Program-made: the position numbers and the translations under genes
The notes under the pieces: model-generated
Told to the model about the DNA's origin: nothing
The model's database searches: none
What the model saw: the letters and a program-made list of their open reading frames with translations, nothing else
Source of the DNA: Terebella lapidaria
Lineage: Eukaryota; Annelida; Polychaeta; Terebellida; Terebellidae
DNA length: 64,000 nt
Direction: 5' to 3'
Assembly (NCBI GenBank): GCA_949152475.1
Contig: OX424562.1
Coordinates: forward strand, 2,294,001-2,358,000
Shown: positions 34,123-45,990 of the stretch, in pieces
How the letters are laid out: the number at the start of each line of letters is the position of its first letter
Numbering within the stretch: the first letter of the stretch is position 1

Positions 34123-34355
34123 TGTACCACTGAGTCGGTGTCACTACTGGCGGACGTTAAATCTGTCCCCGAGGATACCATCAACTCAGTAGCCTTCGGG
34201 CTTGTGATTGGGTACTTTTGTACTTGTCATGTATCTATTCCATGGGGTTAGATTCGGATTTCTAAATTATTTTCATAGGTTGTTGGGCAGTTGTATACTA
34301 ATTCCATCTGGTGTACAGTAGAAACAACTACATTTAACACATTGTCTGCCCTTGA

Positions 34356-34494
34356 AGACGCCAGTGTGTCTTTGGATAAACTATTTGGTCGGGCTTTGTT
34401 TGTTTCTATTGCAAAATGTAGTATTTTACGTTTCTTATTGGCATCATCAAAATCTGATTGTATTGGTGGTAATAGATTGATACTTACATTTACA
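34356..34494. repeat. 120-bp dispersed repeat, copy 3 of 3
   Basis: Same sequence as 33983-34122 with a small GTTT insertion. The segment between the two copies (34123-34355) is unique and includes CTACTGGCGGACGTTAAATC. Confidence 0.85.
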
Positions 34495-34531
34495 GCATAG
34501 GAATCAATTGCGAATATAGAGGAATGATATA

Positions 34532-35318
34532 CAGTAGAACTCCAGTAATGTGGTCACCCATCGTACCAGTGATTTTGGCCACATTATAGGAGTAGCCACA
34601 TTATAGGACTCAAGCCATATTTTGCACCGGCCATATTGTTTATCTGATGTTAACTCAAGCGAAAATCAACATATATTATACAATTTGTACATGTGTATGA
34701 GTTAAATAAAACATGTACATGTAGTTTATATGTGAATAGCATTTTATTGAACCAAGTTATATCATAAATGTAATATTTGAAACACAAATACTAAAATGTC
34801 AATACAGTTTACTAACAGAATATTTAGAACAACTGAATGTCACTTTTTGAAGAAAGATGTGATTGTTGTTTGGCGGCGTTTAGCCAAATCATGATCAACA
34901 TGATGCGAGTACGAGGTGTGTTTATCAACGTTTGGGTAAGCCAAGAGAAGAAAGGTGTGAAGAAGTGACACGCAGACAGCCGGTCGGCTTGCTGCTCTTG
35001 GCTAATGTAAATGTTCAGCTGACCGCATCGGTGAATGAAGACTTGCAGACGGCTGGCCGCTTGAGGCTAATGTTCAATTGACCGCATCAGTGAGTTGGGG
35101 GGGGGGGGGGGACGTTGGCTGCTTGGTGGCCGTATTGTGTGATTTTATGGGCTTTTGTGACCAGATACACTGACCGCATTGTGGATAAGGGGAGTGGCCA
35201 CATTATAGGCGTAACCTTAACATGTAAATGCCTATGCTGGCGTTCGGGACCAATGCATCTGACCACAATGCATGGGTTGACCACATTTCTGGAGTGACCG
35301 CAGGCTGGAGTTCTCCTG
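34532..35318. mobile_element. TA-flanked MITE, pogo/Tigger-like
   Basis: Inverted ends CAGTAGAACTCCAG and CTGGAGTTCTCCTG are bounded by TA at 34530-34531 and 35319-35320. The flanks rejoin into a normal 134-bp satellite unit (GGAATGATA + TACTGAATATTTTC), which gives the pre-insertion site. Inner GGTCAC/GTGACC extends the inverted ends to about 25 bp. The interior holds GGCCACATTATAGG repeats and a run of 14 G near 35098. It is non-coding. Confidence 0.75.
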
Positions 35319-35574
35319 TATACTGAATATTTTCATAACCTTGAACTTGAACTTTGACCTCATTTTCAAGGTCACATCACAGAATGGCTAATGTCTCACT
35401 TATTATCGACTTTACAGCTTAGGAATTTATTGTGGACATACTAGAAGTGATATATTTGTTGAAAATTTCATGACCTTGAATTTATCAGTGACTTTATTTT
35501 CAAGGTCACTGGACAAAAGGCTAATATCTAAAATGTATATTGTCCGGTAACCTTTCTTAGCCCTTGGGCTAATT

Positions 35575-36780
35575 TTTTATTTTCGCTTTTTTTTTCAAAA
35601 TGGCGGCCGTTTTCGGCGCAAAATGCCTGATTTTGGACTTTGGCGGCCATTTTCTCAAAATCTGTTCAGTAACTTTTTTTTCTTTTTGATACATAACACT
35701 CCTCATTTGTACTCTTATTATGTTCATAAATTTCGTTGTGCTTGAATCGCTCGAAGTGGGCCATTTTGGCCCAAACTCGGCCAAAATGGGACTTTCCCAT
35801 GTTAAATTCTCCTATGCTTTATAATGGGACACATTATGCCTAATATCTCACTTAATATTGAGATTAGAGACTAGGAATCAATTGTGGACATATAGGAAAT
35901 GATATATGCTGAATATTCTCGTGACCTTGTATTTGACATATGACCTCAGTTTCAAGGTCAAAGCACAAAATGGCTTGTATCTCGCTTATTATCGACTCTA
36001 CAGCTTAGGAATCAATTGTGGACATATAGGAAATGATATATGCTGAATATTCTGATGACCTTGAATTTGACCTTTGACCCCACTTTCAAGGTCACAGGAC
36101 AAAATGGCTTATATCTCGCTTATTATCGCCTCTACAGCTTAGGAATCAATTGTGGACATATAGAAAATGATATATGCTGAATATTCTGATGACCTTAAAT
36201 TTTACCTTTGACCCCATTTTCAAGGTCATAGGACAAAATGGCTAATATGTCGCTTGTTATCGACTTTACAGCTTAGGAATCAGTTATGAACATATAGGAA
36301 ATGATATATGCAAATTATTGTCATGACCTTGAATTTGACCTTTGACCTCATTTTCAAGGTCACAGGACAAAATGGTTAATATGTCACTTATTGTCAATTT
36401 TACAGCTGAGGAATCAATTGTGGACATATAGGAAATGACCCCATTTTCAAGGTCCAAGGACAAACTGGCTCATATCTTGCTCGTCTATTGACTGTATGGC
36501 TTGAGAATCAATTGTGGACATATAGAAAATGATATACACTGAATATTTTGATGACCTTTAATTTGACCTTTGCCTTCATTTTCAAGGCCACAGCACAAAA
36601 TTGCTAATATCTCTTTGATTACTGAATTTACAGCTTAGCAATCAACTGTGGACATGATATATATATGCTCAATATTATATATACTGAATATTCTCTTGAC
36701 CTTGAATTTAACCAGTGACCTGGCTAACATCTAAAATATTAAACATTGTCCGGTAACCTATCTTTGGCCCTTGGCCTAAT
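35575..36780. mobile_element. 134-bp satellite-bearing element, 5'-truncated copy 2
   Basis: It abuts copy 1 and restarts at the ATGGCGGCCGTTTTCG segment equivalent to 32485. It carries about six satellite units and ends with GTCCGGTAACCT (36748-36759) and GGCCCTTGGCC. The arrangement is head to tail. Confidence 0.7.
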
Positions 36781-37670
36781 TTTTTCATTTGTATGCAGCA
36801 CACAAAGGGTTGCGATCTTATTGAGAACGTTCAACGCAGGACAACTGTATGTCCATCGGCTGCTAATGTAAGATTGTGCAATCGTTACTTCTAAGGACAG
36901 AAAAAATACCATCATTTGTAACATTATTTTCCAGATATTTACCCATCCATTCCGCGTCTTTGTGGACCATGCCACTTGTCCTCTGTGCGTTTGAAGCTCG
37001 TCCGCGCCTTCAGTGTGACGTCACTTCCTATAATCAAGCCATGAAAATGTGCTAACGTTACAGCCTCAACCGGACAGACATGAAAATATTCTTACATTAT
37101 CAATCTTCATCCTCACATGGAGTCGCACCATGACATATATAGATCTAAAGAATTAGTTCTTATGATTGAGATGTGTTTTCTTGTTATATGTAGCACGCCG
37201 TTTGTACAATAAAAAGGTTCAGTTATTGTTTGTGCCGACTTGTAATTTTGTTAATGTCATTCAAAGTGAAAGGACAGACAAAACTTACATTAGCATTGTT
37301 TGCAATAAATTCAGGAAAAAAACTGTTAAACGTAAGATAAAATACACAAAAGACATCATATTCAATACTAGAGGTCTTTTCTATCTAAATAAAGCCCGTC
37401 GGTGTACAGGAAAATACAGGTAGTAGCTGGTAGCACCACCCCAAAGTAGGTGTGTCGAGCACCCAAGTAGATTTGTCCGTCCTCACTTGTCCGAATTTCA
37501 GTGCAAAATATATGTTTTTTCCCATTATAACAACCCAGATAAGCCCAATGTTATCCTTTTTTATAAATTTTATTACATATCTTGATAAATAATCAGCATT
37601 GACAAATATATGACAAGCTTATCGAAGCAGAAACGATTTACAAATTTCAAGGCCCTAAAATTCATAGTTA
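36781..37670. other. No recognisable gene
   Basis: Unique AT-rich sequence with two copies of the ACATTAGCA motif region. The open frame at 37166-37423 is basic and AT-driven and is not supported. Confidence 0.35.
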
Positions 37671-37689
37671 CGTGAAATCTGCCATATTA

Positions 37690-38170
37690 CATAGTTATGG
37701 TAATGTAGCCGTATGTAGAGCCCGAGATGCCATGGGAGCGGCACCACGGAACCCGTACACGTGGGCATGTTGCTGGCCGGCCTCGCCGAAGGCACTGTCG
37801 CAGAGATGGAACTCTGAGCCAGCCCGACGGTCTGCCAGAGCCTGTGTCACACCACCCCAGGTGGTAGAAAACCGGTGATCCACAGGGCGTGAGCCCCCGA
37901 GTCAACAACGGTCTCCCCCACCTGGGCCCCCAATGGAAATCGTCCCCAGGGCCCGCGTGGGCCTTACCCAAGACACAGGGACGTAAAGCTCATGGCGAGC
38001 CTCTCGTCCTGCCTCTTGGCATGCTCTGGGACAATCTCACAGACCAAGCAAGTGCTCGCGTATATATCGAGCCAAGAGGCGGGAGGAGAAACTAGGTCAA
38101 ACCATTGTTATAGTTTACTGGGCGCGATCAAGTACAGTGCGTTGCTAGGCAGCGCAGGCTCCAAACTCGA
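37690..38170. other. GC-rich island with TATA-like box
   Basis: Base composition jumps to well over half G+C within an AT-rich region. GTATATATCGAGCC lies at 38058-38071, followed by GAGGCGGGAGGAGAAAC and a hairpin GCGTTGCTA/GGCAGCGC near 38140. It may be an LTR, a promoter or an exon-bearing fragment. No protein domain is visible in either strand. Confidence 0.35.
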
Positions 38171-38384
38171 ACGGTCTAAAAATAGGCCGTAATACTTGCT
38201 AGTGTTTTGTAAAAACTCCTGCCGCAATCTTTGGGCTAAATCGCCACACTACTATACACCTGAGGGAATCACTATACATCTAATCAACTTCAAAACATTT
38301 AAAACAAACATAATTTCATGCGCTGTGTTCATGTACAAAACCCAAATGCATTCTGAAATAAAGATAGGGTTTCAGCACTATGTC

Positions 38385-38600
38385 AATTCTGGACTTTGAC
38401 GGTCGGACTTTGACAATTTTGGACTTTGACCTTTTAATATGTACCCTTGTGATGTGTAAAAGTTTCGATGCCCTTGAACTGCCCAAAGTGGGAAACTTTG
38501 GCCGAAACTTGTGACTTTCCCGTGTTAAATTATACCATGCTTTATAATGGAAGACATTATTATCATGATATTGCTTAATATCGGGTATTGCCAGTCTGAA
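38385..38600. mobile_element. Fragment of the satellite-bearing element
   Basis: TGTACCCTTGTGATGTGTAAAAGTTTCG, ACTTTCCCGTGTTAAAT and GCTTTATAATGG match 32590-32720 in order and lack the satellite array. An old truncated copy. Confidence 0.65.
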
Positions 38601-38639
38601 AGTCATTATCGCACCTGTATCATACAACACTGTGAATAA

Positions 38640-40289
38640 ACTGCACTGATTCTACCTGTGTGTCCTGGAGTCTACTTCCAAACGGCGACAATTGCATCAG
38701 CAAATCAATGGAATTGCCACACACTGTCACTGCGTACTGGGACAGGTAATTTCCTGCTCATGACTCACAGCAATATCACCATTATCCGCTCAATGCACAC
38801 ATCATTGTAGTAATAGGTGTCGCAAAATGCATTCTGTTATATGAACTGGCGCATACACTATTATATACACGAATCGATTTAGTAGAATTCCCAGTGTTGT
38901 TACAGATACTCATGATCAACACTGTCAATTGTTTTTTGCAAGTTGTTAATATTGTTAATCAATCTCCCGGGACCATGATATGAAATGTATGTGCTAATAA
39001 TCCCCAAAGGTCCATCTCTATGAAAAAATTATCAGTGATTTGTCATTGACGAAAAAGATAACGATTTCACAATGTCCTAGGTTTTGCCCCCAGATATCAC
39101 TGAGTTGTAAAAATCAGTAGTTTCGTGGAAGAAAACAATATTGATTTTCCTGAATGTTTCATAACAAATACTGCTCCCCACATGAATACATTATTTAACC
39201 TGTTGTGTCTGGCACATGCATTTTTACGACTTTGACTATTATGATGTAATGGCATGCATAGTAATTAAGATCGAATGTCACATGCTTCTGCCACAAATTC
39301 CTGCTCTATATGGCGATAGCGCAATAATCCAATTGATATCGCATCTTTAAAACATAATGCGAGGTATTGTCCCCAATGAGATTCGTCATCTAATAAACAC
39401 TATCACAGTGAGTCATCCGAATTGCATACATTGTATTGACTACCAAATAACGTATCGTGTCTCCTGGAAAAATAGTAGGTTTAATACAGCAAATACAATT
39501 TTATCCAATTAGGACTATATCCTATGTCTTGTCTATCCAAAATGATTAGTTTAATCTGGCAACTGGTTAAATTTCGAAATCACCCCATAAGCCACATTTA
39601 CTATAAAATTGTACCCATACCAGTCGACTGATACTTTGAAGTAACTATATGTTTTGATTTATGAATGCAGAATAGTGACTTATTCATATCGTAACAGTTT
39701 TGGAACCAATATTCAAGTATATAATGATTTCCGATCAGTTATCCAGTCAGCGTGAGGCCAAAAATTGGGTAACTTGAAGGAACTTCATGAAACCCATATA
39801 TGACCATGAGATGTTCAAATCAGTACTTTCAGGGAGATTGAAAATTTCCTGGTCCACGTTGTAATCCGTCGAAAAATATAGGTGTTGTTCGAGATACTCT
39901 TTAGCGATGGTAATCTTGACTATTTAACCTTCTCAAACCTAACCTGATGCTAGTATGGTTAAACCTGACCATTCTGAATCTAACATATTCGAAAATATTT
40001 CTCGATTTGTATGGGGTAGTTCGTTTAAGTTTGGATTTGAATGCATTCAGTGTGAATATATTCTTGATATGGAGTTGAATCCAACGCCAGTGAACAAGGG
40101 AAGAAAGCGGTTGAATAGAACATAGTTTTATCAGATAGAAGTTTTACCCCAAATTTAAACTACTACGTAATGGTTAACGTGAAACAACTTTGTTTGTATC
40201 AGGGCGTGTATATTGATCAAGTATTATGGAGCCAAAACATTCATTATCTCATGCATCATGCCATCTTATACATCACAGAAAGTTATAGA
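38640..40289. other. No recognisable gene
   Basis: Unique AT-rich sequence; nothing supportable. Confidence 0.4.
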
Positions 40290-40749
40290 TATCTCGTCAA
40301 ATAATCTACGATGATTGATCCCCTTTCTTCCAGTACTTACCGATCGTACACAGCATCAATTACAGTGATCGTGAAGGATTTGTAGGCGTCACTTTATCAC
40401 TATCCTCCAGACAGATTACTCACAATCTTCATTATACGGTGTTTCACATGGCAGATCACGCGAGATAATTCAGTTTGTCCCAATATGCGTGACAGGAACT
40501 AATTTGATGTAATCACACACATACAAGTGATAGCGATCATAATCCGTCATTGTGATTTATTCTTCAGTTCGTCTGATCTTTTTCCGTGCAATATGAACCA
40601 TTAAACTAGAAGCTCGCATGCTACTTTAACTCAGAAAAAACTAAGATCCACCTAATACAATATTACCACCCGTAGCATATATGTATTTAATATGCTATTG
40701 TAATTTTGATTAAACTCACATTCCTATTAAAATAATTATGGTTGAATAA

Positions 40750-41265
40750 ACATGGAACCAAAACCCAAGCACAAGGTAATCCGAGCGAACAAAACCGGGT
40801 CCGTATGTAAAATCGATGACATAATAATAATAAGATTTGTTTAATGACGGTCCATGATGAGAGGCAATACTGTCTGTCTTCCCCATCCCCCATCGGATGA
40901 CAATTTTGAATTTGGAAAGCACATTCGAATGGAGAAACCTTTGCGTTGCCAGGATGAAAACTCCACCGACTTTGTGCCGGTGACGAGGTTCGAGTCCACG
41001 TCACCTACCGCCTCTGAGCTTCTTTGCTTCAAGAGCCACCAGCCCAACCCAATCGGCCACATATGCCGTTCACATTGTATGGACGTCATGAACCTCCATC
41101 ATGTGGCCATAAGGAGGTGAAATCAGGTGGTCCAGAAAGAGTGAACATTTCCTGCCCCAGATGTGACACCCATTATAAATTCCAAAACTTTAACATTGAA
41201 AAAGGTCTTGCTGCATGTTGGTGACAGATTTAATGTACTTATCACCCAGATTGTGATGACGTCCA
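40750..41265 (-). pseudogene. Penelope-like element remnant: C-terminal codons and 3' tail
   Basis: On the minus strand, 41261-41190 encodes GRHHNLGDKY and MQQDLFQC before a stop, matching the C terminus of the RT at 15.7 kb (GRHHDVVDKY...QLDLFSC). The downstream sequence matches the 3' tail at 15500-15733. It interrupts the duplicated block, so it inserted after the two copies separated. A GGTTCGAGTCC tRNA B-box-like string at 40987 lies inside it by chance. Confidence 0.65.
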
Positions 41266-41529
41266 CACGAAACGATAATTGTCAATATAGAAAAATAAAC
41301 AAAGTGAGGTGTTGAAGTTGTGGGTAATATGATGCTGAGATGGAAGAGGACTGGGATCGACGTCTCACTGTTACTATAGAATGTGCAGGCTGGCGTCACA
41401 AGCATAGAAGGTGTCACCGTATTTAAAATTCTAAGCGTATGGGCAGAAAACCGTATCATACACGGTTCCGGAGATATGTTTCAGATGAACCTCTTGTTTC
41501 GATCAGACCCATTTTCATAACAAATGTAT

Positions 41530-42425
41530 AAAACATGCTCGCTCTGATAGCATTGGATAGTGAAGCCTGCTAAGACAGATACAGCTAACGAATGTATCAA
41601 ACATATCTGCTCTGATAGTGCAGCCTGCTAAGACAGGTACAGCTAACAAATGTATTGCACTGCTTGCTCTGACGGTGACGCCTGCGAAGACAAGTTAAGC
41701 TAACTCTGATGGTGACGCCTGCTGAGACAGGTAAAGCTAACGAATGTATCAAACATGCTTGCCCTGGTGGTGACGCCTGCTGAGACAGGTAAAGCTAACG
41801 AATGTGTCAAACATGCTTGCCCTGGTGGTGACGCCTGCTGAGACAGGTAAAGCTAACGAATGTATCAAACATGCTTGCCCTGGTGGTGACGCCTGCTGAG
41901 ACAGGTAAAGCTAACGAATGTGTCAAACATGCTTGCTCTGATGGTGACGCCTGCTGAGACAGGTAAAGCTAACGAATGTATCAAACATGCTTGCCCTGGT
42001 GGTGACGCCTGCTGAGACAGGTAAAGCTAACGAATGTGTCAAACATGCTTGCCCTGGTGGTGACGCCTGCTGAGACAGGTAAAGCTAACGAATGTATCAA
42101 ACATGCTTGCCCTGGTGGTGACGCCTGCTGAGACAGGTAAAGCTAACGAATGTGTCAAACATGCTTGCCCTGGTGGTGACGCCTGCTGAGACAGGTAAAG
42201 CTAACAAATGTATCAAACATGCTTGCCCTGGTGGTGACGCCTGCTGAGACAGGTAAAGCTAACGAATGTGTCAAACATGCTTGCCCTGGTGGTGACGCCT
42301 GCTGAGACAGGTAAAGCTAACGAATGTGTCAAACATGCTTGCTCTGATGTTGACGCCTGCTAAGACAAGTTAAGCTAACAAATGTATCAAACATGCTTGC
42401 TCTGATGGTGGCCTGGTGTTAGTTG
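41530..42425. repeat. 58-bp minisatellite, about 15 units, with dimeric order
   Basis: The unit is GGTGACGCCTGCTGAGACAG, then GTAAAGCTAACGAATGT, then RTCAAACATGCTTGCCCTGG. From 41735 to 42300 the R position alternates strictly A, G, A, G, giving a 116-bp dimer. The outer units are diverged and one is truncated. Copy 1 has a single equivalent unit at about 5085-5150. Confidence 0.9.
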
Positions 42426-45066
42426 GCCGGGTATGATTATGTTCCATTTTTTTTCCATATTGGATTGTCATTACAGCATGTTATCTGTGAGGACTGAAAG
42501 GGCAGTGGATCATTACAAATACAATACATGTCTTTGCTCGCACATACTACAATGGACGATTTTGTTCTCGATATTGCTATTAATACAAACTGACGAACTT
42601 TTAACAATTCAAAGGAAAATGAATGTATTAATCATAAAAAACAGAGGGGGTTCTATGGAACAGACTAGCATTCGCCGAACTGGAGAGCTAACTAAATATC
42701 TTATTGTTCGATATATGTCGATATTCCGCGCTATTTTGGTCCGCACAGAAGGATAGGTTACACTATTGATTATCATAACATATAAATTATGTACAGTGTT
42801 AATATTTCTAGCGGCGACCTCCCTATCCCGGTGATGAGTCAAGATGGATCCTGATTTGAGGTATCTGGGAATATCGTGAAGACAATGTAACGATATATCA
42901 AGATGAGACGTAACTACATCTTATGATATCTTCCATGGGCCATCGGTTTTGGTCGGCATCAATTAGCATCAGCTTACGGCCCCATCTGCCTCTGTTTCTT
43001 CTTTCCGAGCTTCATGGTGCTGCATTGTACCCCCTTTTTATCAGGCACATACTTCAATCTTATGACATCGTGAGTCATACTTGGTCCATCGTGTTTTAAT
43101 TTGTCTCGAAGCGAGATTTATGACGTCACGCTATTTTGCGTTGTTTCGTAATTTTGGGGACACATAACTTCCCTTCATTTTCCATTCAAAATTGTGATGC
43201 GTTTTTCAATAACCTGAATGTAAATGATTATAAATACATGGGAATTTGATATCATAATTATTAACACATTCCCACCGCTCTCAGATCGATAAATGTATTA
43301 TTGCATGAATATTCCCTGTGGCTTGAAGGGTTTGAATCGGGGCTTGTCTCCTATCAGCATTCATCGGCATTCATCGTAGTCATGCCGTGAGAGTGAAATC
43401 GTATCATTATATGTCTCAGGCTGTCTCATTCTGCTCTGTATGTTCCAATACATTTATACAGTAAATATACATAAATGAGCAGACACTAGCTAGGCAGTTT
43501 GACATGGGTAAGGTAATATGTTACGGCATAACAACTATTATCGTCCACAATTTTCATTCGGTAAATCCGTCCCCGAATCTAATGTCGTGTTTCAGTCACG
43601 AAACGGGATATTATCATGTCACGTGTTTCCGGACATGAAACACCAGGCAGATAATTGAGATGTCAGGATTATAGTAATGGGTTAAAATTAAAAAAAACAA
43701 AGCAAACAGTGGATTTGAATTCGATATTAACTCCCTTTTCTGACCTTCCGTCTACCACAGAAATCAAAACGAACCAATGTATCCAATAATACACGTAGTT
43801 TAAGAATTTGTCACACTAGCCGACGACGAGGACGATATGTCATCAAGGAGATACGCCCACACGGGGACCAGCGATCAAATAGCGCCCATATGAACAATTT
43901 ATGCGAACTATACTGCAATTTTACATTACTGCAGTCCAATGACAGCAAAGTATCTCTCCATTCCGTGTAGATATACATACGTGGCTCTATACGTGAGCAA
44001 CTGAGTTTGATTGGGTGGTAGTTGGCAATAATGACATCTGCTGGTGTCTTATGGATGACAGACATGCCAGCACCATCAGAATGATCCGCGTGACAGTCGC
44101 CCAGCAAGCCTGGTGACTGTTGATAGGTATACACCACCTGCAGGGACTTATACTAACTGTGCCAGTTTGCTCATTGTGTGGAGCCCGTTACCCGGTATAT
44201 TTCAGAGTTGAATGCAGCTATCTACACGTTACAGAACATGATCTACAACACTGTGCAACTGCACTGAGCACTTCGACAGCAACTGCTCCAGAGAGCCCTC
44301 AACCAGTACTTTTCAGGTCGGCAACGAAATGAAAATGTTATGTTCGTCATAGGACCATGCAAATGGGGGATACTACTTCAACGTACTCGACTGCCACATC
44401 CAAGTGGTCACTCCATCAGTGTCAGACTCGTCCACGTCACATCCAACTGAGACACTGCAGTGAGGTTTCAAACCTGTGTCTGATGTAAACCTGTGAAATG
44501 ATTAAGATGTTGACATTTGCTCATCGGGCAGTTGCCCACTGTACATCTGCTCACCCAAAAATTTCAAAAGGTACAATTGTTCACCACCAATAAACCACCA
44601 CAAAGTTAAATCTTTAGATAGCATACATTTTGGAGACCTATGGAGATGTGACTCGAGTAATGGTACTTATTCACATGCACAGTATGTTTAATTATTTTCA
44701 GCGACCCAATATTAGACATTGTGTTAATAAACTATATCTTATTGGTCGTGTGGGACAGCAACTTGACTTTACTTATGAATTTGCATTGATCTAATATCGC
44801 CTGGCCGATTGCAAATGATCTATATTGAGCTCTGTAGAATGAATATCTGGACAGACATCTTCATACGCCCAAACCTAAATAGTGTCAAGGACAACTGATC
44901 CCACATCGGCGTTTGAATCCAGCTGCGGCCTGTTGCAAATCAATCACCCATCCTTAGAATCCCAGTGTACATATTACAACCACAAAGGGTGGTGGTCCAT
45001 TCCCGGAAAAAAAGAATATAAGGAGGGAAAGTTATATGCAGTGTCTCGTGATGGGCAAACATAGAA

Positions 45067-45990
45067 ATGAACCGACATAGTCGACTAACTTGCCGGAATT
45101 GCTACCAGTGACCTTGACCTTTATCAATAACCTTGAAATTCTGCGATTTTCATGTACTGGCCATTCTGAATATGAGAGTGAATATCGTGTGTATATATGT
45201 TATACTATTCTTGGAGGACTTTATACTATTTTCGAATTTTGCATTTTGCTGGAAAGTTCATCAGATTTTAGTGATAAAACATTAAGTGTGTCAAAACCGA
45301 CAGAATGATCAAAGTGAAAATATATTGAAACTTTGCTACAATAGATGTTTATAAAACTAACCCACTAATCCCAAATCCACAAATATATCTGTAAAACTCC
45401 CCATAATATAAAATACACATGAAAAACATGTACAATCTACACATATCATGTAAAGAAACACTGACTACATGTATTACATTATATTTGCCGTCTTAATTAC
45501 TTCAAATGACGTCCGATTCCCAAAATAACAACAGATCGGGAAACTACTTTTGAAGACCTTTCAAACGAGCTACTAGTCATTTTTCAGGTCAATTCCGACC
45601 TTGGGCACTTGGAAAAGCTACATATAATAGACCTTAGATTTAATGCAATTGTTGCTAGTCTCAGTTAGTACTACATTATACTTTTACTTTCGTATTTTCA
45701 TCCTTAATATTTATTAGATATAGTGACACACTTGATTTTCACCCAAAGGTCAACATTGACCTGGACTTTTGACTCTTGACCTTGAAATTTTGGTGGACCG
45801 AAAAGAACTAACCTAGCTTATGAAACGGTCTAAATGACAAATTTTTATACTCATTATCCACGCTGATAATAACATGGATATCTTGAAATATGTAACTTCG
45901 CTTATAATGGGAACGAAACAGATAATCCAATCGAGTTAAAAATTAATAGGGAGCATCAGAGTTCGGTTCCTCATCGTATTCAAGTATCAG
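45067..45990. mobile_element. TGACCTT repeat element with AACCGACATAGTCGAC start
   Basis: It starts AATGAACCGACATAGTCGAC, the same start as at 63024. It continues through GAAGACCTTTCAAACGAGCTAC and a TTGACCTGGAC/TTGACCTTGAAATT end that also match 60.5-60.85 kb and 63.6-63.93 kb. It is non-coding and its class is unknown. Confidence 0.65.

Larger units (their letters stand above)
32119..35571. mobile_element. 134-bp satellite-bearing element with terminal hairpins (pearl/HINE-like), copy 1
   Basis: It starts with a 13-bp hairpin AGGTTACCGGACC..GGTCCGATAACCT (32119-32147), repeated 162 bp later (32281-32309), followed by CGTCCGTC microsatellite. A conserved segment follows (GGCGGCCATTTTCTCAAAA, GGACTTTCCCATGTTAAAT), then the 134-bp array (32720-33965). 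The 3' end is GTCCGGTAACCT (35542-35553), inverse of the 5' end, plus the TAGCCCTTGGGCTA hairpin (35558-35571). Internal satellite, short inverted ends and a 3' hairpin fit non-autonomous Helentron-type (HINE/pearl) elements known from bivalves. The class is inferred, not proved. A 120-bp repeat pair and a TA-flanked MITE interrupt it. Confidence 0.6.
40290..45062. repeat. Large diverged direct duplication, copy 2
   Basis: Partner of 4195-9398, same orientation, about 36 kb away. It differs by an inserted Penelope-like remnant (about 40750-41265), by a minisatellite grown from a sequence that is single in copy 1, and by lacking the 2.2-kb stretch at 5.2-7.4 kb. Copy 2 ends exactly where the AACCGACATAGTCGAC repeat begins (45067). 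Confidence 0.75.

Noticed and set aside
40985..41010. Possible tRNA gene (GGTTCGAGTCC B-box)
   Set aside because: No A-box or acceptor stem can be drawn, the T-stem has a mismatch, and it lies in the Penelope-like 3' tail.
41530..42425. CRISPR-like spacing of repeats
   Set aside because: The repeats are contiguous 58-bp units with no unique spacers, in a eukaryotic setting. It is a minisatellite.
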